Source: Clostridia bacterium (GTDB taxonomy: Bacteria; Bacillota_A; Clostridia; Christensenellales; Borkfalkiaceae). From it: 10,628 nucleotides of DNA. The stretch spans positions 1 through 10,628 of the forward strand of contig JAFQBR010000312.1 of assembly GCA_017399665.1 (NCBI GenBank), written 5' to 3'. A model generated the notes under the pieces. That model made no database searches and was not told the DNA's origin. It saw only the letters and a program-made list of their open reading frames with translations. Positions 7,682 to 10,628 of the stretch are shown in pieces. Position 1 is the first letter of the stretch. Each line of letters opens with the position of its first letter. Made by a program: the position numbers and the translations under genes.

Positions 7682-8704
7682 AAATTTAATTATTTTTCCG
7701 CTTTTAGCACTATCATAAATTGCATTTACAATTCTTTGCGTTTTTAATGCTTCCCTACCACTTATTTGCAACTCTTCTTTGCCTTGAACTGAGTGATAGA
7801 ACTGCTCTATTTGTTTCGCATGCATAACACCCCAGTATTCCTTACCACCACCATATACGACAGCAGGGACTTTTGTTTCAACTCTTTCAACACGACCATC
7901 GTTATATTGAATAACTGCATAATCGTATGTTAATAATGCTTTTCCTTTCTCAGCAAAGAACTTAATTTCAATTGGCTCATCAAAAACGTAGTTATTCGTG
8001 CAATAAAAATTATATTTTATTCCATTCTTATAGCAAATCATGCCTTCGGCAGTATCTTCAACCTTAACTATTTCATGACCGCGGTTTGCCATGCTTGCAG
8101 CAACACTTTCTATTTCTTCAGCAATAATCCAGTTTGCAAGATCAAGTGAATGAATAACTTGGTCGATAACAACGCCACCGCCTTCCTTATCCCAAGTACC
8201 TTTCCAATCTGATTGTAAATAGTAATCATCTGGGCGTGACCAAGTAAGAGTAGAAACAACACCTTTAAGTTTGCCTAAGGCACCGCTTTCAAAGGCTTGC
8301 TTAACAAGTATGGATGAATCATTATACCTACATTGAAAAATTACGCCAAATAAAACGCCTTTTTTATCTGCAAGTTCTACAGCTTTTAAAGATTCTTCAT
8401 AGTTTATACCCATTGGCTTTTCGGTAATTACAGCTACACCTTTTTCAATACAAGCAGTTACCATAGGAATGTGTAAATAGTGTGGCGTGCATACATGAAC
8501 AACGTCTAATTGTTCTTTTTCAAGCATTTCAACGTAGTCATAATATGCTCTACAATGATATTTTTCAGCAACTTCATTTGCGCGCTCTTTAATGATATCG
8601 CATATACAAACAAGTTCCGCTTCATCTTTCATATAGTCGATTGACCCTAAATGCATAATGGTTATTCTTCCTGCACCGATTATGCCAACACGTAATTTTT
8701 TCAT
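7679..8704 (-). CDS. Gfo/Idh/MocA family NAD(P)-dependent sugar dehydrogenase
   Basis: A 341-residue oxidoreductase. The N-terminal Rossmann fold shows GIIGAGRI (residues 8-14 region) and CTPHYLH at 72-78. The catalytic EKP is at 95-97 with Lys96. The C-terminal alpha/beta domain carries GGGVVIDQVIHSLDL at 175-189, giving the active-site Asp181 and His185 of this family. Members oxidise or reduce one hydroxyl of a sugar, inositol or glycoside, often at C2 or C3, and some form 3-keto glycosides. It has no signal peptide, so it is cytoplasmic. The ribosome-binding site is GGAG only four bases before the ATG, slightly close. The gene starts nine bases after its paralogue and its stop is fused to the isomerase ribosome-binding site, so these three genes form a tight block. 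Position in the pathway relative to the paralogue is unknown. Confidence 0.9.
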   Translation of the reverse strand: MKKLRVGIIGAGRITIMHLGSIDYMKDEAELVCICDIIKERANEVAEKYHCRAYYDYVEMLEKEQLDVVHVCTPHYLHIPMVTACIEKGVAVITEKPMGINYEESLKAVELADKKGVLFGVIFQCRYNDSSILVKQAFESGALGKLKGVVSTLTWSRPDDYYLQSDWKGTWDKEGGGVVIDQVIHSLDLANWIIAEEIESVAASMANRGHEIVKVEDTAEGMICYKNGIKYNFYCTNNYVFDEPIEIKFFAEKGKALLTYDYAVIQYNDGRVERVETKVPAVVYGGGKEYWGVMHAKQIEQFYHSVQGKEELQISGREALKTQRIVNAIYDSAKSGKIIKF

Positions 8705-8713
8705 AATTCTCCG

Positions 8714-9775
8714 TTATAGTATAATTTCTTTTCCTAATTTTGCAGATTCATAAATGGCTTGTAAAATTTTTATTTGATTCATACCCTGTTCGCTTGTAAA
8801 ATCTGGTTTTGCATTACCTTGAATCACGTCGATGAAATGTACTAAGTTTTGTCCGTGCCCACCATCCGGTTCAACAATCTTTGGTTCAATATTTACAAGT
8901 TGACCACATTCTTCGGTATAAATACGGTTTTCTTCTGGTGTGTAACTAAACTTGATACCGCTCTTTTCACCACGAAGTTCTAAAAATGCAGTTTCTTTTT
9001 CAATGTTAGAAGCCCAGCTAAATTCAATTTGTAAGCAAGCACCATTTTCAAAACGAATAAAGCCCATCGCTAAGTCTTCAACGTCAAATACACCATCATC
9101 TTTCTTTTCGCCAAATTTTGAGTTAACTGAGTCACTAAGGTCACTGTTTGCAAATTTATTATAAATGCAACCAGATACGGCAACAGCTTTTGGATTACCC
9201 ATAAAATAAATGGCTAAGTCAATCATGTGAACACCTAAGTCAACAAGTGGACCACCGCCTGATTGAGCTTTAGTTGTAAACCAACCGCCTTTTCCAGGAA
9301 TACCCCTTCTTCTAATAATACCGCAACGACCACAGTATAACTCGCCAGCCTTACCTTCTTCGATATACTTTTTGTAAAACTTAGAAATGTTTAGGTGACG
9401 GTTATTTCTCATCGCCATATAAACCTTTCCGCTTTCCTTTTCAGCATCCATTAATCTTTGCATTTCTGCAACAGATATCGCGTCTGGCTTTTCAGTAAAC
9501 ACATGAATACCTTTCTTTAAAGCTTCAACACCAACTATAGAATGTAAATAGTTTGGGGCACAAATATCAACTGCGTCAACTTCTGGATCATTTAAAAGAT
9601 CTTTCCAATCTTTATATTTTTTTACACCGACAGGGAAATCGGAGTCATCCATTTTTTCTTCAACAATATCACAAATTGCAACAATTTTTACATTTTTCAT
9701 TTGCTTATATGCAGGTAAATGCGCATATTTAAAAATTCCACCACAACCTACAATACCAATTTTTACAATTTTCAT
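8714..9775 (-). CDS. Gfo/Idh/MocA family NAD(P)-dependent sugar dehydrogenase (second paralogue)
   Basis: A 353-residue oxidoreductase of the same superfamily as its downstream neighbour but clearly divergent. Visible motifs are GIVGCGGI (residues 7-14, nucleotide binding), CAPNYLH at 72-78, EKP at 95-97 with catalytic Lys96, and SGGGPLVDLGVHMIDL at 172-187 with Asp179, His183 and Asp186. GGGPLVDLGVHMIDL is the family consensus almost exactly. An insertion of about 20 charged residues (210-230, SDLSDSVNSKFGEKKDDG) precedes the conserved DVEDLA segment. The C-terminus (AIYESAKLGKEI) matches that of the neighbouring paralogue (AIYDSAKSGKII). The start follows a TAAGGAG ribosome-binding site. 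Two such enzymes side by side could catalyse an oxidation and a later reduction, as in keto-sugar epimerisation routes, or oxidise different sugars. Substrate is not predictable here. Confidence 0.9.
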   Translation of the reverse strand: MKIVKIGIVGCGGIFKYAHLPAYKQMKNVKIVAICDIVEEKMDDSDFPVGVKKYKDWKDLLNDPEVDAVDICAPNYLHSIVGVEALKKGIHVFTEKPDAISVAEMQRLMDAEKESGKVYMAMRNNRHLNISKFYKKYIEEGKAGELYCGRCGIIRRRGIPGKGGWFTTKAQSGGGPLVDLGVHMIDLAIYFMGNPKAVAVSGCIYNKFANSDLSDSVNSKFGEKKDDGVFDVEDLAMGFIRFENGACLQIEFSWASNIEKETAFLELRGEKSGIKFSYTPEENRIYTEECGQLVNIEPKIVEPDGGHGQNLVHFIDVIQGNAKPDFTSEQGMNQIKILQAIYESAKLGKEIIL

Positions 9776-9785
9776 ATTATTTTAT

Positions 9786-9792
9786 CTCCTTA
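9786..9792 (-). promoter_or_regulatory. Stop codon fused to ribosome-binding site (TAAGGAG)
   Basis: The TAA stop of the alkaline phosphatase gene (9792-9790) forms the beginning of TAAGGAG, ten bases before the ATG of the first dehydrogenase. This ties the phosphatase gene to the sugar operon rather than marking a unit boundary; no terminator fits in the 14-base gap. Confidence 0.7.
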
Positions 9793-10628
9793 AGCAATAG
9801 TTTTATATATTATTGATTTGCAAGCCTCGAATACAATAGTATTTTTAGGCACCTCACCAATTAAATAACCAAAATTAGTTATATCAAATGCATAATTTTT
9901 TACGAACAACGGCACGTTAACGTCGGTATGTCCGCCCGTCGTATATAATTCGTTTGACATTTTTGTTTTGTCACTTTCCCTTATTAGCCCGCCAGTTTCG
10001 TGGTCGGCAGTAATAAATATAGCAGTTTCACCATCCGATGCGTATTCATATAAAAATTCTATAGTGTCAATCAACGAACGAACTTCACTCATCGCATTAT
10101 GATATTCATTATTGTGGCTATATTTGTCTATATAAGCACCTTCAATCATTAGGAAAAATCCGTAATCATTTTCCAAATATTCAATTGCAAATTTTGCCAT
10201 ATCCTTTAATTGATAAGAATTTTCTTTTCCAGGTATATACTGCGAACCAACGTTACGAATACTGCCCATAAGTTTTTCAGAAGATTTTTTATCCACAAGT
10301 TGCTCTTTACTTCTTGCAAAAGCATATCCTTGTGCAGGAAACCAAGTAGCTCTATTAGAATAATTCGAATCTTCTTCGCCTATTAAAAGATTAATGCCAC
10401 TGTCAACTTGTGTATTAATAATTTCAACAATCGAGCTTCGTGCATATGCATGAGCCGAAAAGGCTGATGGCGTTGCCCCACCTAATGAATCCGTTGTAAT
10501 CACACCCGTTTTCATATTTGCTTCTTGTGCATAAGTGGTTATTTGCTTTAAATCAACACCATCAAGCTGAGCTATGTTGCCATTATAAACACTCACACCC
10601 GTTGCAAGAGCCGTGCCACCTGCTGCAC
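9790..10628 (-). CDS. Alkaline phosphatase, C-terminal part (N-terminus beyond the window)
   Basis: Phosphate monoesterase of the PhoA superfamily; 278 residues are visible and the reading frame is open to the right edge. The first codons read AAGGTALATGV, which normally directly follow the catalytic serine of the D-S-A motif. The two leftover bases GT at 10628-10627 fit the end of that Ser codon, so the nucleophile lies exactly at the window edge. Other active-site elements are present: ATPSAFSAH with the Arg166 equivalent, IEGAYIDKYSH with the Glu, Asp and His ligands (E. coli 322, 327, 331), TADHETGG with the Asp-His pair (369/370), and GHTDVNVPLF with His412. The residue matching E. coli Asp153 is Gly (codon 10479-10477). 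The 278 residues after the serine are fewer than the roughly 350 in E. coli, so this is a compact form. These enzymes are normally exported, but the signal region is not visible. The first in-frame GTG (10596) is not the start. Confidence 0.92.
   Translation of the reverse strand, partial: AAGGTALATGVSVYNGNIAQLDGVDLKQITTYAQEANMKTGVITTDSLGGATPSAFSAHAYARSSIVEIINTQVDSGINLLIGEEDSNYSNRATWFPAQGYAFARSKEQLVDKKSSEKLMGSIRNVGSQYIPGKENSYQLKDMAKFAIEYLENDYGFFLMIEGAYIDKYSHNNEYHNAMSEVRSLIDTIEFLYEYASDGETAIFITADHETGGLIRESDKTKMSNELYTTGGHTDVNVPLFVKNYAFDITNFGYLIGEVPKNTIVFEACKSIIYKTIA

Noticed and set aside
8952..9164. 70-codon plus-strand open frame opposite the second dehydrogenase gene
   Set aside because: It is antisense to a confident gene; composition and lack of motifs indicate a shadow frame.

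Overview
This window is AT-rich (roughly the mid-30s % GC by eye) and densely coding, with every gene on the minus strand. Strong AGGAGG-type ribosome-binding sites, a lipoprotein-type sugar-binding protein and a CUT1 sugar ABC transporter without its own ATPase all suggest a low-GC Gram-positive bacterium (Bacillota, Clostridia-like, probably gut-associated). This assignment rests on style and gene content, not on a marker gene.

Layout, in the direction of transcription (right to left): the C-terminal part of an alkaline phosphatase (10628-9790, N-terminus outside the window); two Gfo/Idh/MocA-type NAD(P)-dependent sugar dehydrogenases (9775-8714 and 8704-7679); a xylose-isomerase-like TIM-barrel sugar isomerase/epimerase (7664-6825); a GH1 beta-glycosidase (6806-5472); a GH2 beta-mannosidase (5472-3061); two CUT1-type ABC permeases (3024-2101 and 2089-1193); and an extracellular solute-binding lipoprotein (1149 to the left edge). 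The last gene carries an apparent one-base frameshift near position 100 and runs off the window. No gap between genes exceeds 43 bp, two genes overlap by one base, and I see no terminator or internal promoter. The whole stretch therefore looks like part of one long operon whose promoter and regulator lie off the right edge.

Proposed joint function: the lipoprotein and the two permeases import a short beta-linked oligosaccharide or glycoside, powered by a shared ATPase encoded elsewhere. The two glycosidases lack signal peptides and would cleave it in the cytoplasm; the GH2 enzyme points to a beta-mannosidic bond. The two dehydrogenases and the isomerase/epimerase then oxidise and rearrange the released sugar, or act on the glycoside itself. 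The alkaline phosphatase is the odd member and could hint at a phosphorylated substrate. Reaction order and true substrate cannot be read from the sequence.

No RNA genes, mobile elements, CRISPR arrays or large repeats were seen. Nothing here is clearly a new system. The points most worth checking are the pairing of a dehydrogenase/isomerase set with hydrolases, the changed acid/base motif of the GH1 enzyme, and the broken binding-protein frame.
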